A stretch of 64,000 nt of DNA from Ruegeria sp. PrR005 (GTDB lineage: Bacteria > Pseudomonadota > Alphaproteobacteria > Rhodobacterales > Rhodobacteraceae): positions 62,001-126,000 of the forward strand of contig NZ_JAAGOX010000004.1 in the NCBI RefSeq assembly GCF_010500245.1. The letters run 5' to 3'. Both the position numbers and the translations under genes were made by a program. Shown here piece by piece: positions 28,447 through 36,931 of the stretch. Numbering within the stretch: the stretch's first letter is position 1; each line of letters starts with the position of its first letter. The notes beneath the pieces were generated by a model. It ran no database searches. It worked only from the letters and a program-made list of their open reading frames with translations, and was not told where the DNA came from.

Positions 28447-29349
28447 ATGGTCGACACCACCGCCCCCAATGTGCCCCCCTTGCAACAGAGCGCCGAATTC
28501 GCCGCCACACTGGCGCTTTGCGGCCAGCAGGCGGCGCAACTGGACGACGGAACACTGGTGCTGACTCGGCGCATTGGCGGGTTACCCATTGCCTTGCTCA
28601 GCCGCACCCGGCTTGACCCTCCGGCCCTGCCCGGCCTGCTCGCCCGCGCCGGGCTGCGCCGCAGCCTGATCCTGATGAACCCGGACGCACCCTGCCCGGG
28701 CCTCGCCCGGATGGGGGCGGTACCGCTGATCACCCCCGCCCATGTCGCCGAACTGGGTCTGACCGGCGACCTGATGGCCGGGTTGCACCAGAAATGGCGC
28801 AACCGTCTGCGCCACGCGCGCAACCAGAGCCTGCTCGTGACCCAAGGCCCGCTGCCACAGGATCCCGCCCACTGGCTGCTCATCGCCGAGGCCGCGCAAC
28901 AGCGCGCGCGCGGCTATCGCAACTGGCCCACGGCCCTGACGCTGGCCTATGCACGCGCCAATCCCGGCGCGGCCCAACTCTTGACCGCCCGCCAGCGTGG
29001 TACCCCCATCGCGGGCCTGCTGATCCTGCGCCACGGCAGAGCGGCCAGCTATCACATCGGCCACAGCACTCCGGCGGGCCGCGCCGCCAGCGCCCAGACC
29101 CTGCTGATGTGGCAGGCGATGACATGGCTCGCCGCCCAAGACGCGACCAGGCTCGATCTCGGCCCGGTGAACACCGAACAAACCCCTGGCCTGACCCGGT
29201 CCAAGCTGGGCACCGGCGCCCGCACCCGCCCCCTTGGTGGTACCTGGGCCTGGTGGCCGCCCCTGGGGAAAACGTTGCGTCCGCTGGCCTGGCTCGACCG
29301 CGCGCGCATGTTTCAAAGCTGGACAGACGCCCCCGCCCCGGATTATTGA
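28447..29349 (+). CDS. GNAT/FemAB-like acyltransferase
   Basis: The 300-residue protein has a C-terminal half with the acetyltransferase (BioF2/FemAB-like) pattern: LHQKWRNRLRHARN, then AQLLTARQRGTPIAGLLILRHGRAASYHIGHS and LDLGPVNTEQTPGLTRSKLGTGA. The N-terminal part is poorly conserved. Start is ATG 28447, with a longer open frame upstream judged spurious. Acceptor unknown; FemAB relatives act on peptidoglycan or polysaccharide precursors. It is followed at its stop by a perfect 14-base palindrome. Confidence 0.78.
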   Translation: MVDTTAPNVPPLQQSAEFAATLALCGQQAAQLDDGTLVLTRRIGGLPIALLSRTRLDPPALPGLLARAGLRRSLILMNPDAPCPGLARMGAVPLITPAHVAELGLTGDLMAGLHQKWRNRLRHARNQSLLVTQGPLPQDPAHWLLIAEAAQQRARGYRNWPTALTLAYARANPGAAQLLTARQRGTPIAGLLILRHGRAASYHIGHSTPAGRAASAQTLLMWQAMTWLAAQDATRLDLGPVNTEQTPGLTRSKLGTGARTRPLGGTWAWWPPLGKTLRPLAWLDRARMFQSWTDAPAPDY

Positions 29350-29360
29350 ACATATGTTCA
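29347..29360. promoter_or_regulatory. Perfect 14-bp palindrome, candidate operator
   Basis: TGAACATATGTTCA is fully self-complementary. It overlaps the stop of the upstream gene and ends 16 bases before the SDR start codon. Such sites are typical for dimeric repressors of the TetR type. No regulator gene is adjacent. Confidence 0.45.
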
Positions 29361-29376
29361 TATCAGGGAGAGGCCC

Positions 29377-30132
29377 ATGCAACTCGACACCACAGCAGCC
29401 GTGATCACCGGCGGCGCTTCCGGCCTGGGCGAGGCGACCGCCCGCTATTTCGCCGCCCACGGCGCGCAAGTCACCCTTCTCGATCGCGATGCCGAGCGGG
29501 GCGAAAGGATCGCCGCCGAGATCGGCGGCCACTTTGCCCAGACAGACGTGACCAGCGAAGACTCGGTCGCCGCCGCCATCGCCCATGCCAAGGCCAAGAT
29601 GGGCAAAATCACCGTCGCGGTGAACTGTGCCGGTATCGGCACCGTCGGCAAGACGCTGGGCAAGGACGGCCCGCTGCCGCTCAAGACCTTCGAGATGACG
29701 ATCGACGTCAACCTGCTGGGCAGCTTCAACGTCGCCCGTCTGGCCGCGGCCGAGATGGCCCAGAACGAGCCCGATACCGATGGCGAGCGGGGCGTGATCA
29801 TCAACACCGCCTCCATCGCCGCCTTCGACGGGCAAAAGGGCCAGGTCTCCTATTCGGCCTCCAAGGGCGGCATCGTCGGCATGACCCTGCCGATGGCCCG
29901 CGATCTGGCGCGCGACAATATCCGGGTCATGGCCATTGCGCCGGGCATTTTCCTGACGCCCATGCTGCTCGGCCTGCCGCAAGAGGCGCAGGATTCGCTG
30001 GCCGCCGAGGTCACCTGTCCCGCCCGTCTGGGCCGCCCTGAAGAGTTCGGCCGCATGGCCGGCTTCATCGTGCAGATGGGCTATCTCAACGGCGAGGTCA
30101 TCCGCCTCGACGGCGCGCTGCGGATGCGCTGA
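29377..30132 (+). CDS. SDR-family oxidoreductase (3-hydroxyacyl-CoA dehydrogenase type)
   Basis: The 251-residue short-chain dehydrogenase has the NAD-binding TGGASGLGEATARYF, NCAGIGT, catalytic Ser in INTASIAAFDG and YSASKGG (Tyr and Lys). The sequence with GQVSYSASKGGIVGMTLPMARDLA resembles type-2 3-hydroxyacyl-CoA dehydrogenases (HSD17B10-like) of branched-chain amino acid and fatty acid breakdown. AGGGAGAGGCCC is the ribosome site. No other beta-oxidation genes are adjacent, so the substrate is an inference. Confidence 0.85.
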   Translation: MQLDTTAAVITGGASGLGEATARYFAAHGAQVTLLDRDAERGERIAAEIGGHFAQTDVTSEDSVAAAIAHAKAKMGKITVAVNCAGIGTVGKTLGKDGPLPLKTFEMTIDVNLLGSFNVARLAAAEMAQNEPDTDGERGVIINTASIAAFDGQKGQVSYSASKGGIVGMTLPMARDLARDNIRVMAIAPGIFLTPMLLGLPQEAQDSLAAEVTCPARLGRPEEFGRMAGFIVQMGYLNGEVIRLDGALRMR

Positions 30133-30150
30133 ACCGGCCTGTCCGGTCTT

Positions 30151-30196
30151 GTACAAAACGGTCAGTACCGGCCTCCGGGCCGGTACAAAACGGTCA
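30151..30196. repeat. Direct repeat and hairpin between convergent genes
   Basis: GTACAAAACGGTCA occurs at 30151-30164 and again at 30183-30196. Between and overlapping them, GTACCGGCC-TCCG-GGCCGGTAC (30165-30186) forms a perfect 9-bp hairpin. It lies between the SDR (+) and ABC-F (-) stops. It could end transcription from both sides, although only the minus strand has a short T-run (CCGTTTTG) after the stem. Confidence 0.55.
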
Positions 30197-30204
30197 ATTC
30201 GCGC

Positions 30205-32013
30205 CTATTCGGCCTCGGCCTTCTCGGCCAATACCAGCCATTCCTCCTCGGCCGCCGACAGCTTTTCCTGCCGCTGCACCAGGGCCTCGGTCGCCTTCTG
30301 GAACTTGACCGGCTCGCGGCTGTAGAGTTCGGGATCCGACATCAGCTCGTTCAGCTTGCTAATCTCCGCCTCCAGCCGCGCGATCTCGCCCGGCAGCGCC
30401 TCCAGCCGGTGTTTCTCCGAGAAGGTCAGCCCCGGTTTCGGCTTGGTTTCCGACTTCACCTTTTGCGCGGATGCCTTTGGTTTGTCGATGTTTTCCGAAA
30501 CCTTTTCGGGCCGCTGCGCGCGATAATCCGACCAGCCGCCGGCATAGACCAGGGCCTTGCCATCCCCCTCCATCGCCACTGTGGTGGTGGCGACACGGTC
30601 CAGGAAGTCGCGGTCGTGGCTGACCAGCAGAACGGTGCCGTCATAGTCGTCGAGGATTTCCTGAAGCAGGTCCAGCGTCTCGACATCCAGATCGTTGGTC
30701 GGTTCGTCCAGCACCAGTAGGTTCGACGGTTTCGCCATCAACCGGGCCAACAGCAACCGCGCTTTTTCCCCACCAGACAAGGACTTAACAGCCGCTCTTG
30801 CCTGCCGCTCATCGAACAGGAAATCCTTGAGATAGGCCACCACATGGCGGGGTTCGCCGCGCACCATCACCTGATCGGCCTTGCCCGAAACCCGCATTTC
30901 CGGATCCCCCGTAAGGCTGTCCCACAGGGTCATCTCGGGGTCGAGCTGCGCCCGTGTCTGGTCAAAGACGGCGATCTCCAGATTCGTGCCCAGCCGCACA
31001 ACACCTGCGTCCGGTTCAACCTGCTGCAACAACATCTTGAGGGCGGTGGTCTTGCCCACACCGTTCGGCCCGACAAAGGCCACCCGGTCGCCGCGCAGCA
31101 CCGTCAGGTCGAATCCCCTGACGATGGTCTTGCCGTCATAGGCCTTGCTCAACTCCTTGGCCTCGATCACCTTGCGACCGGATTTTGGGCCGGAATCCAG
31201 GGACATAGCGGCGGTTCCCTGACGCTTGATCTGCGTCGCCCGTTCCACGCGCAACGCCTGCAAGGCGCGCACCCGGCCCTGGTTGCGCTTGCGTCGCGCG
31301 CTGATTCCCTCGACCGCCCAGCGACCTTCGGACTTGATCAACCGGTCCAGCTTGTGGCGGGCGGCATCCTCATCCTCCCAAACCTTGTCGCGCCAGGCTT
31401 CGAAATCCTCGAAGCCACGCTCTTGCCGACGCACCATTCCCCTGTCAATCCAAAGGGTTGCGCGTGTCAGTGCACGCAAGAATGCCCGGTCGTGCGAGAT
31501 CAGGACATAACCCGCGCGGGTCGCCGACAACTCCCGCTCCAGCCAGCCGATCGCCTCGATATCCAGATGGTTGGTCGGCTCGTCCAACAGCATCAGATCG
31601 GGCGCCTCGGCCATCAGCTTGGCCAGCGCCGCGCGCCGTCGCTCGCCGCCCGAGGCCGTTTCGACCGCGCGGGCCGGATCGAATTTGAGACCCTCTCCGG
31701 CGCGTTCAACCCTGTACAGTTCGCCCGGTTCCAGCCCACTGGAAGCATAGTCGCCAAGCGTCGCATACCCGGTCATCGTCGGGTCCTGCTCCATGTAACC
31801 CACTGATTTCCCAGGTGGTATCACGATCTCTCCGGCATCCGGCTCGACCAGGCCAGCCATCACCTTCATCAAGGTTGATTTGCCCGACCCGTTGCGCCCG
31901 ACAAGCGCGACGCGGTCACCGGGCTGAACCACAAGGTCGAGCCCGGAAAAAATCGGATCTCCGCCAAAGGTCAGCGAGATACCGGTCATCTGCAACAGAG
32001 GAATACGTGCCAT
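30205..32013 (-). CDS. uup: ABC-F family ATPase (Uup type)
   Basis: The 602-residue protein has two ATPase domains and no membrane part. Domain 1 has GRNGSGKSTLMKV, the signature SGGERRRAALAKLM and LLDEPTNHLD. Domain 2 has GPNGVGKTTALKML, SGGEKARLLLARLM and LVLDEPTNDLD. The C-terminal ~90 residues form a charged coiled coil (KHRLEALPGEIARLEAEISKL), the Uup-type DNA/ribosome-binding tail. ABC-F proteins act on the ribosome. Start is ATG 32013. Confidence 0.9.
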   Translation of the reverse strand: MARIPLLQMTGISLTFGGDPIFSGLDLVVQPGDRVALVGRNGSGKSTLMKVMAGLVEPDAGEIVIPPGKSVGYMEQDPTMTGYATLGDYASSGLEPGELYRVERAGEGLKFDPARAVETASGGERRRAALAKLMAEAPDLMLLDEPTNHLDIEAIGWLERELSATRAGYVLISHDRAFLRALTRATLWIDRGMVRRQERGFEDFEAWRDKVWEDEDAARHKLDRLIKSEGRWAVEGISARRKRNQGRVRALQALRVERATQIKRQGTAAMSLDSGPKSGRKVIEAKELSKAYDGKTIVRGFDLTVLRGDRVAFVGPNGVGKTTALKMLLQQVEPDAGVVRLGTNLEIAVFDQTRAQLDPEMTLWDSLTGDPEMRVSGKADQVMVRGEPRHVVAYLKDFLFDERQARAAVKSLSGGEKARLLLARLMAKPSNLLVLDEPTNDLDVETLDLLQEILDDYDGTVLLVSHDRDFLDRVATTTVAMEGDGKALVYAGGWSDYRAQRPEKVSENIDKPKASAQKVKSETKPKPGLTFSEKHRLEALPGEIARLEAEISKLNELMSDPELYSREPVKFQKATEALVQRQEKLSAAEEEWLVLAEKAEAE

Positions 32014-32065
32014 GAGCGCCAGCTAAACCGCGCCTTGCAGGACGTCAACGCCCCTTGAAGACGGC

Positions 32066-32806
32066 CTAACCCGCGACCAGCCGCAAAAGCCGTTTGCGCG
32101 CCGGTGGAATCGCGCCGATCTCGACGCCTGTAAACACATGCAGCGTGTTCATCTGCCGGTCCACCACCGCATGATCGCTGACCCAGCCCCCCATCATCAG
32201 ATAGGTCCTGAGCAAGGGCGGCATCCTGAGCATCGCCTTTTTCGCATCCGGCTTGCGCCGCAGCCGGGCCGCGAACCGGAACACATCAGGGGCCTTGACC
32301 CGGGGCAGCCAACGCTTGGGCGCGAGATGCCGGTGCTTCAGCATCGCAAACGCGTCGAGATACATGTCGGTCTCTATCCCCGCGAAGGACGAACAGCCAA
32401 ACAGCAACTCGATCCCGTTGCGATCCACAAAAGCCGTCATACCCCCCCAGGCCACCCGCAGGATATCGGGGTCATGGCGATCGGGATGCAGGCAGAACCG
32501 GCCCATCTCCACCATCGGCCCCGCGAAATCCTGAAGCGCGGAGAGGTCATAGAACTGTGCCGAATAGCTGTTGGCGATCTCTTGTCCACCCTGCATGGTC
32601 AGCATGCGAAAGCAACAGACCAGCGCCTCGCCATCACTCAAATCCTCGATCAGGACATGTTCGCAGATCGTGTCGAAGCGGTCCTGGTCCAGCTCTCGCG
32701 TGCCAAAGGCCAAGGTCCGCAACTGCTGCGCCCTCACCAAATCCCCAGACGACGCGGTAAGCCGTGCGCGATAGCGGCCCTTACTCAACAGCACAGCGTC
32801 ACTCAT
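32066..32806 (-). CDS. glsB: Aminolipid N-acyltransferase, OlsB/GlsB family
   Basis: The 246-residue GNAT-fold acyl-ACP-dependent N-acyltransferase transfers a 3-hydroxyacyl group to the alpha-amine of an amino acid, first step of ornithine or glutamine aminolipid synthesis. Motifs are LRTLAFGTRELDQDRFD, NSYSAQFYDLSALQ, EMGRFCLHPDRHDPDILRVAWGG and a C-terminal MMGGWVSDHAVVDRQMNTLHVF. OlsB genes in this group usually sit with olsA, which is absent here. A PHO-box-like site lies 61 bases upstream. Both favour GlsB (glutamine lipid), which from memory is at an equivalent place in Ruegeria pomeroyi. OlsB remains possible. Confidence 0.7.
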   Translation of the reverse strand: MSDAVLLSKGRYRARLTASSGDLVRAQQLRTLAFGTRELDQDRFDTICEHVLIEDLSDGEALVCCFRMLTMQGGQEIANSYSAQFYDLSALQDFAGPMVEMGRFCLHPDRHDPDILRVAWGGMTAFVDRNGIELLFGCSSFAGIETDMYLDAFAMLKHRHLAPKRWLPRVKAPDVFRFAARLRRKPDAKKAMLRMPPLLRTYLMMGGWVSDHAVVDRQMNTLHVFTGVEIGAIPPARKRLLRLVAG

Positions 32807-32854
32807 GACCCGGTCCTTTGCGAGATCAAACCAAAGCTATTGCGCTCTGCCCTA

Positions 32855-32870
32855 TCACACAAGTGTGTGA
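32855..32870. promoter_or_regulatory. Inverted repeat upstream of the aminolipid acyltransferase gene
   Basis: TCACACA-AG-TGTGTGA is a perfect 7-bp inverted repeat with a 2-base centre, overlapping the PHO-box candidate by 4 bases. It could be an operator or an overlapping regulator site. Confidence 0.35.
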
Positions 32871-32884
32871 CGGGTCGGTGACGT
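32867..32884 (-). promoter_or_regulatory. Candidate PHO box
   Basis: On the minus strand, ACGTCAC-CGAC-CCGTCAC gives two 7-base half-sites with an 11-base period, matching the GTCA core and spacing of the PhoB consensus CTGTCAT-N4-CTGTCAT. It is centred about 70 bases upstream of the acyltransferase start and points toward it. Half-site first bases deviate from consensus. Confidence 0.45.
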
Positions 32885-32905
32885 GCCCGCTGAGAACGGC
32901 GCCGA

Positions 32906-33373
32906 TCAGTTGATCACGTTGGCCGGGTTGAAGCTGCCGATATTGCCCAGAAGCTGCCGCAGGAAGGTCTTGTCCTCGATGCTGGAACTGGTGACCCGAC
33001 GATCCAGCGCAATCACACGGCCATCTTCCAGCCCGTAGCGCTCGATGTTGCGCACCACGCCGCGCTGATCAAAGCTGATCGCCACCAATTGGCGCGACAC
33101 CACTTCGGGCGCGCGCGCGCCATAGTGGCGCATGCGGGTCGAGACATAGTAATACCCGCTTTCGTTCAGCAGGCCCGAAGAGCTGGGAGCACCCACCGCC
33201 TCAAGCACACTGTCGCGGTTATCCACGCCCACGGTGATCGCGGCCAGTTCCTCTTCGGTTGGAACATAGCCGTGATTTCGGTAGATGGCTGTGCAGGCGG
33301 TCACAACGCCGACGGTGAGACCGATCGCCAGGATACGGAACACCGGTTTCATCAGCCCTGCGGTCTTTGACAT
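32906..33373 (-). CDS. bamE: BamE/SmpA/OmlA-like outer membrane lipoprotein
   Basis: The 155-residue protein has a lipoprotein signal ending GVVTAC, so Cys27 should be lipidated. The domain after it has the BamE pattern VGVDNRDSVLEAVGAPSSSGLL, SRMRHYG-like aromatic strands and VVRNIERYGLEDGRVIAL. BamE is an accessory of the beta-barrel assembly machine. ATG 33373 is used; ATG 33352 would still give a signal peptide. The 5' end faces yceD across 84 bases of divergent promoter space. Confidence 0.85.
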   Translation of the reverse strand: MSKTAGLMKPVFRILAIGLTVGVVTACTAIYRNHGYVPTEEELAAITVGVDNRDSVLEAVGAPSSSGLLNESGYYYVSTRMRHYGARAPEVVSRQLVAISFDQRGVVRNIERYGLEDGRVIALDRRVTSSSIEDKTFLRQLLGNIGSFNPANVIN

Positions 33374-33457
33374 TCCTGCCCCCTTGCCTTGGCCTTGCGC
33401 GCCTTTTATCCCGATTACAGAAACCTTTGCTTCGGTTCAACAGACGAAAGCCACTCG

Positions 33458-33994
33458 ATGACTGACGAAACCGTGCTGCGGGTCTCGGATCTGCCGCAAA
33501 ACAGGGCCACACCTTTCTCGCTCAGGCCGGATTCGGCCCGACTCGGCGACATTGCGCGCGAGCTTGGCCTCGACGGGTTGAGAAAGCTATCCTTTACGGG
33601 CCAAGTGCAGGCCGAGGGGAAGCGTGACTGGCGGCTGACCGCAATGCTGGGCGCAACTGTCGTGCAGCCCTGTGTCGTGACGCTGGAGCCGGTGACAACC
33701 CGGATTGACACCGAGGTGCGCCGGCTGTTTCTTGCCGACTGGTCGGATCCGGACGAAGAAGAAGCCGAAATACCCGAGGATGACGAGTCGGAACCGCTGG
33801 GATCCGTGATCGATCTGGGCTCGGTCATGGTCGAGGCCCTGGCGCTGGCACTTCCTGTCTATCCCCGCAAGGAAGGCGTAGAGCTGGGCGAGGCAGTGTT
33901 CGCCGAGCCCGGCAAAAAGGCAATGACCGACGAGGAAACGCGCCCCTTTGCAGGATTGGCCGCGTTGCGGGACAGCCTGAAAAAAGACTCATGA
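33458..33994 (+). CDS. yceD: YceD/DUF177 family protein (23S rRNA accumulation)
   Basis: The 178-residue protein is encoded upstream of rpmF, as in most bacteria. It has the DUF177 pattern: VVQPCVVTLEPVTTRIDTEV, then an acidic stretch (DPDEEEAEIPEDDESEP) and VDLGSVMVEALALALPVYPRK-like sequence. Family members are needed for 23S rRNA maturation. ATG 33458 begins MTDETVLRVSDLP; longer frames upstream lack support. The gap to rpmF is 207 bases and holds nothing I can identify beyond a probable leader. Confidence 0.88.
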   Translation: MTDETVLRVSDLPQNRATPFSLRPDSARLGDIARELGLDGLRKLSFTGQVQAEGKRDWRLTAMLGATVVQPCVVTLEPVTTRIDTEVRRLFLADWSDPDEEEAEIPEDDESEPLGSVIDLGSVMVEALALALPVYPRKEGVELGEAVFAEPGKKAMTDEETRPFAGLAALRDSLKKDS

Positions 33995-34201
33995 CAAGGG
34001 CCCGGAAACCTGCCATAGGGGGCCGCCAGAAAAACCCCTTGAACGTGGCGAGAATCGCAGTATTTTCGCGCGCTCAATCGGATTTAGGGTTGGACAACGC
34101 GCGGGCAGCAGCCTAAACGCTCGTCACACCTTCTAGGAAACGAAGAATGAAACCGGCCCCGGCTTTGACCGAGGCCCTCAGTTAAGACAAAGGTTGAGAC
34201 C

Positions 34202-34408
34202 ATGGCTGTCCAACAGAACAAAGTATCCAAATCGCGTCGCAACATGCGCCGTGCGCATGACGCCCTGGTTGCTGCCAACCCGAATGAATGCCCGAACTGC
34301 GGCGAGCTGAAGCGCCCCCACCACGTGTGCGGCGCCTGCGGCCACTATGACGACCGCGAAGTCGTCGCCAAGGCCGACGAGATCGAGCTGGACGAAGACG
34401 CGGCCTGA
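34202..34408 (+). CDS. rpmF: 50S ribosomal protein L32
   Basis: The 68-residue L32 starts [22 protein letters not shown]. It has a zinc ribbon with two CxxC pairs ([17 protein letters not shown]) and an acidic tail ELDEDAA. It heads the conserved rpmF-plsX-fabH run. Confidence 0.98.
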   Translation: MAVQQNKVSKSRRNMRRAHDALVAANPNECPNCGELKRPHHVCGACGHYDDREVVAKADEIELDEDAA

Positions 34409-34432
34409 GCGCGACCCTGAGCAGGCCACGGC

Positions 34433-35551
34433 ATGACAGCTCAGCCCGATCAGACCGGCACAGCGACCGGAAAGATCATCATCTCGGTTGACGCTATGGG
34501 CGGGGACGCGGGTCCTTCGGTCGTGGTGGCAGGGATTGCAAACTCGGCAACGAAGAACCCCGAACTGGGGTTCATCTTGCACGGCCCCGAAGAAACGCTG
34601 CGCGACTTGGTGGCGAAACGACGTGTCCTGGACGGGCGCGTCGTTTTTCGTGATTGTCCGGACATCGTCACGATGGAGGACAAGCCAAGTCAGGTCGTCC
34701 GCAATGGCAAGAATACGTCGATGTGGTCGACACTCGAATCGGTGCGTACGGGCGAGGCCGCTGGTGCGGTAAGCTGCGGCAATACCGGCGCATTGATGGC
34801 GCTCAGCATGCTGCGGCTGCGGCGGCTGCCGGGGGTGACCCGCCCGGCGATCGCGATTCTGTTCCCCTCGCGCAATCCTCAAGGATTCAATGTCCTGCTG
34901 GACGCCGGAGCCGACATCCGCGCCGATGCGCCCGACCTGCTGCAATATGCGTTGATGGGGGCGTCTTATGCCCGCAACGGCATGCACCTGTCGCGCCCCC
35001 GTGTGGGCCTGCTGAACGTCGGCACCGAAGAGCACAAGGGCCGCGCCGAACTGAAAGAGGCGCAGGCGCTGATAGCGCAATACGCAGAACCCGCGAATTT
35101 CGAATTCGTGGGCTTTGTCGAGGGTAGCGATATTCCGGGCACCCGTTGCGATGTGATCGTGACCGATGGATTCACCGGCAATGTCGCGATCAAGACGGGC
35201 GAAGGCACCGCGCGCATGATCGCCTCGCTGCTGCGCGAAGCATTCCAATATTCCCCGCTGTCGCGTCTGGCCTCTCTGCTGGCCGTCACCTCGCTGCGGC
35301 GGCTGAGCAAGCGCATCGACCCGCGCCAGGTCAACGGCGGCGTGTTCCTGGGGCTGAACGGCACCGTGATCAAGTCGCATGGCAGCGCCGATGCCACCGG
35401 GGTTTCGGCTGCGATCAAACTGGCCTTCACGCTGGCGCGATCAGGTTTTGCCGAAAGGCTTGCGGCCCGCGTTGCCTCTGTCGCGGAACTGACGCAGGAT
35501 GTTACCAAGACCGCGGATGCGGCCACGAACAAAGAACAAGAAAGCAACTGA
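34433..35551 (+). CDS. plsX: Phosphate acyltransferase PlsX
   Basis: PlsX makes acyl-phosphate from acyl-ACP, which PlsY uses to start phospholipid synthesis. The 372-residue protein begins with SVDAMGGDAGPSVVVAGI and has SCGNTGALMALSMLRLRRLPG and DVIVTDGFTGNVAIKTGEG, all conserved. It lies 24 bases after rpmF and 4 bases before fabH. Confidence 0.97.
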   Translation: MTAQPDQTGTATGKIIISVDAMGGDAGPSVVVAGIANSATKNPELGFILHGPEETLRDLVAKRRVLDGRVVFRDCPDIVTMEDKPSQVVRNGKNTSMWSTLESVRTGEAAGAVSCGNTGALMALSMLRLRRLPGVTRPAIAILFPSRNPQGFNVLLDAGADIRADAPDLLQYALMGASYARNGMHLSRPRVGLLNVGTEEHKGRAELKEAQALIAQYAEPANFEFVGFVEGSDIPGTRCDVIVTDGFTGNVAIKTGEGTARMIASLLREAFQYSPLSRLASLLAVTSLRRLSKRIDPRQVNGGVFLGLNGTVIKSHGSADATGVSAAIKLAFTLARSGFAERLAARVASVAELTQDVTKTADAATNKEQESN

Positions 35552-35555
35552 TCCG

Positions 35556-36527
35556 ATGACAGGCCGAGCAGTCGTAAAAGGAGTCGGGCACTATCTGCCC
35601 GCCCGTGTCGTTCCCAACTCCGAGTTCGAAAAGACGCTGGACACGACCGACGAGTGGATTCGCAGCCGCTCCGGTATCGAAAGACGCCATTTCGCGGCCG
35701 AAGGCGAAACCACCTCGGATCTGGCCACAAAGGCCGCCCAGGCCGCTCTGGATGATGCTGGCCTGCGTGCGGATCAGATCGACGCCATCGTGCTCGCGAC
35801 ATCAACTGCGGATCTGACCTTTCCCTCTGCCGCGACCATGGTGCAGGCCCGCCTTGGGATGACCAGCGGTTACGCGTTCGACGTACAGGCCGTCTGCGCC
35901 GGTTTTGTCTATGCATTGAGCAATGCCAATGCCCTGATCGTCTCGGGCCAGGCGAAACGGATTCTGGTGATCGGCGCCGAAACCTTCAGCCGGATCATGG
36001 ACTGGACTGACCGTTCGACATGCGTTCTGTTCGGAGACGGCGCCGGAGCTTTGGTTCTGGAGGCCGAAGAGTCGGCCGGCACCCCGCAGGATCGCGGCAT
36101 CCTGGCGGTGGATCTGAACTCGGACGGGCGCTATCGCGATCTGCTTTATGTCGATGGTGGCGTGTCTACGCATACAACGGGTTACCTGCGCATGCAGGGC
36201 AACCAGGTTTTCCGCCACGCTGTTGAAAAACTGGCGCAAACTGCTGAAACCGCCTTGGAAAAGGCAGGTTTGCACAGCGCCGATGTCGACTGGATCGTCC
36301 CGCACCAGGCCAATATCCGCATCATCCAGGGTACCGCGAAAAAGATGGGCCTGCCGATGGAGAAGGTTGTCGTCACGGTTCAGGATCACGGCAATACATC
36401 GGCCGCCTCCATCCCTCTGGCCCTGTCGGTGGGTAAGCAGCGCGGCCAGATCCAAAGGGGTGATCTGGTTGTGACCGAGGCCATCGGCGGCGGCCTTGCC
36501 TGGGGCGCTGTGGTACTGCGCTGGTAA
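35556..36527 (+). CDS. fabH: 3-oxoacyl-ACP synthase III
   Basis: FabH starts fatty acid synthesis by condensing acetyl-CoA with malonyl-ACP. The 323-residue protein has the catalytic triad: Cys in [12 protein letters not shown], His in [10 protein letters not shown] and Asn in [14 protein letters not shown] 35556 follows the plsX stop by 4 bases. The operon joins ribosome and lipid genes, continuing to ihfA. Confidence 0.97.
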   Translation: MTGRAVVKGVGHYLPARVVPNSEFEKTLDTTDEWIRSRSGIERRHFAAEGETTSDLATKAAQAALDDAGLRADQIDAIVLATSTADLTFPSAATMVQARLGMTSGYAFDVQAVCAGFVYALSNANALIVSGQAKRILVIGAETFSRIMDWTDRSTCVLFGDGAGALVLEAEESAGTPQDRGILAVDLNSDGRYRDLLYVDGGVSTHTTGYLRMQGNQVFRHAVEKLAQTAETALEKAGLHSADVDWIVPHQANIRIIQGTAKKMGLPMEKVVVTVQDHGNTSAASIPLALSVGKQRGQIQRGDLVVTEAIGGGLAWGAVVLRW

Positions 36528-36612
36528 CTGCCTAACCTGCGCTTTGCAATTCATTGATATTGACAGGGATTTTCCCCTCGCCCTATGCTCGCACAACAGC
36601 ACGGGGGTCCCG

Positions 36613-36915
36613 ATGAGTGACAAAACTCTGACACGAATGGATTTGAGCGAAGCGGTTTTTCGCGAAGTTGGTCTTTCACGCAATGAAAGTGCGCAACTGG
36701 TCGAGAGCATGCTGAACCATATGTCGGACGCGCTGGTGCGCGGCGAACAGGTGAAGATCTCGTCCTTCGGGACCTTCAGCGTGCGGGAAAAAACCGCCCG
36801 TGTCGGTCGCAATCCGAAAACCGGCGAAGAGGTACCGATTCAGCCCCGCCGGGTGCTGACCTTCCGCCCTTCTCATCTGATGAAGGAACGAGTCGCTGCC
36901 GGAAACCGCAAGTAG
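36613..36915 (+). CDS. ihfA: Integration host factor subunit alpha
   Basis: The 100-residue DNA-bending protein has the HU/IHF fold. The loop [30 protein letters not shown] contains the beta-arm with the intercalating proline (position in RNPKTG) and ends [18 protein letters not shown] 36613 has GGGGGTCC as ribosome site. It lies between fabH and the MerR gene, the standard alphaproteobacterial order. Confidence 0.95.
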   Translation: MSDKTLTRMDLSEAVFREVGLSRNESAQLVESMLNHMSDALVRGEQVKISSFGTFSVREKTARVGRNPKTGEEVPIQPRRVLTFRPSHLMKERVAAGNRK

Positions 36916-36931
36916 GTCAAAGGCATAGCTC

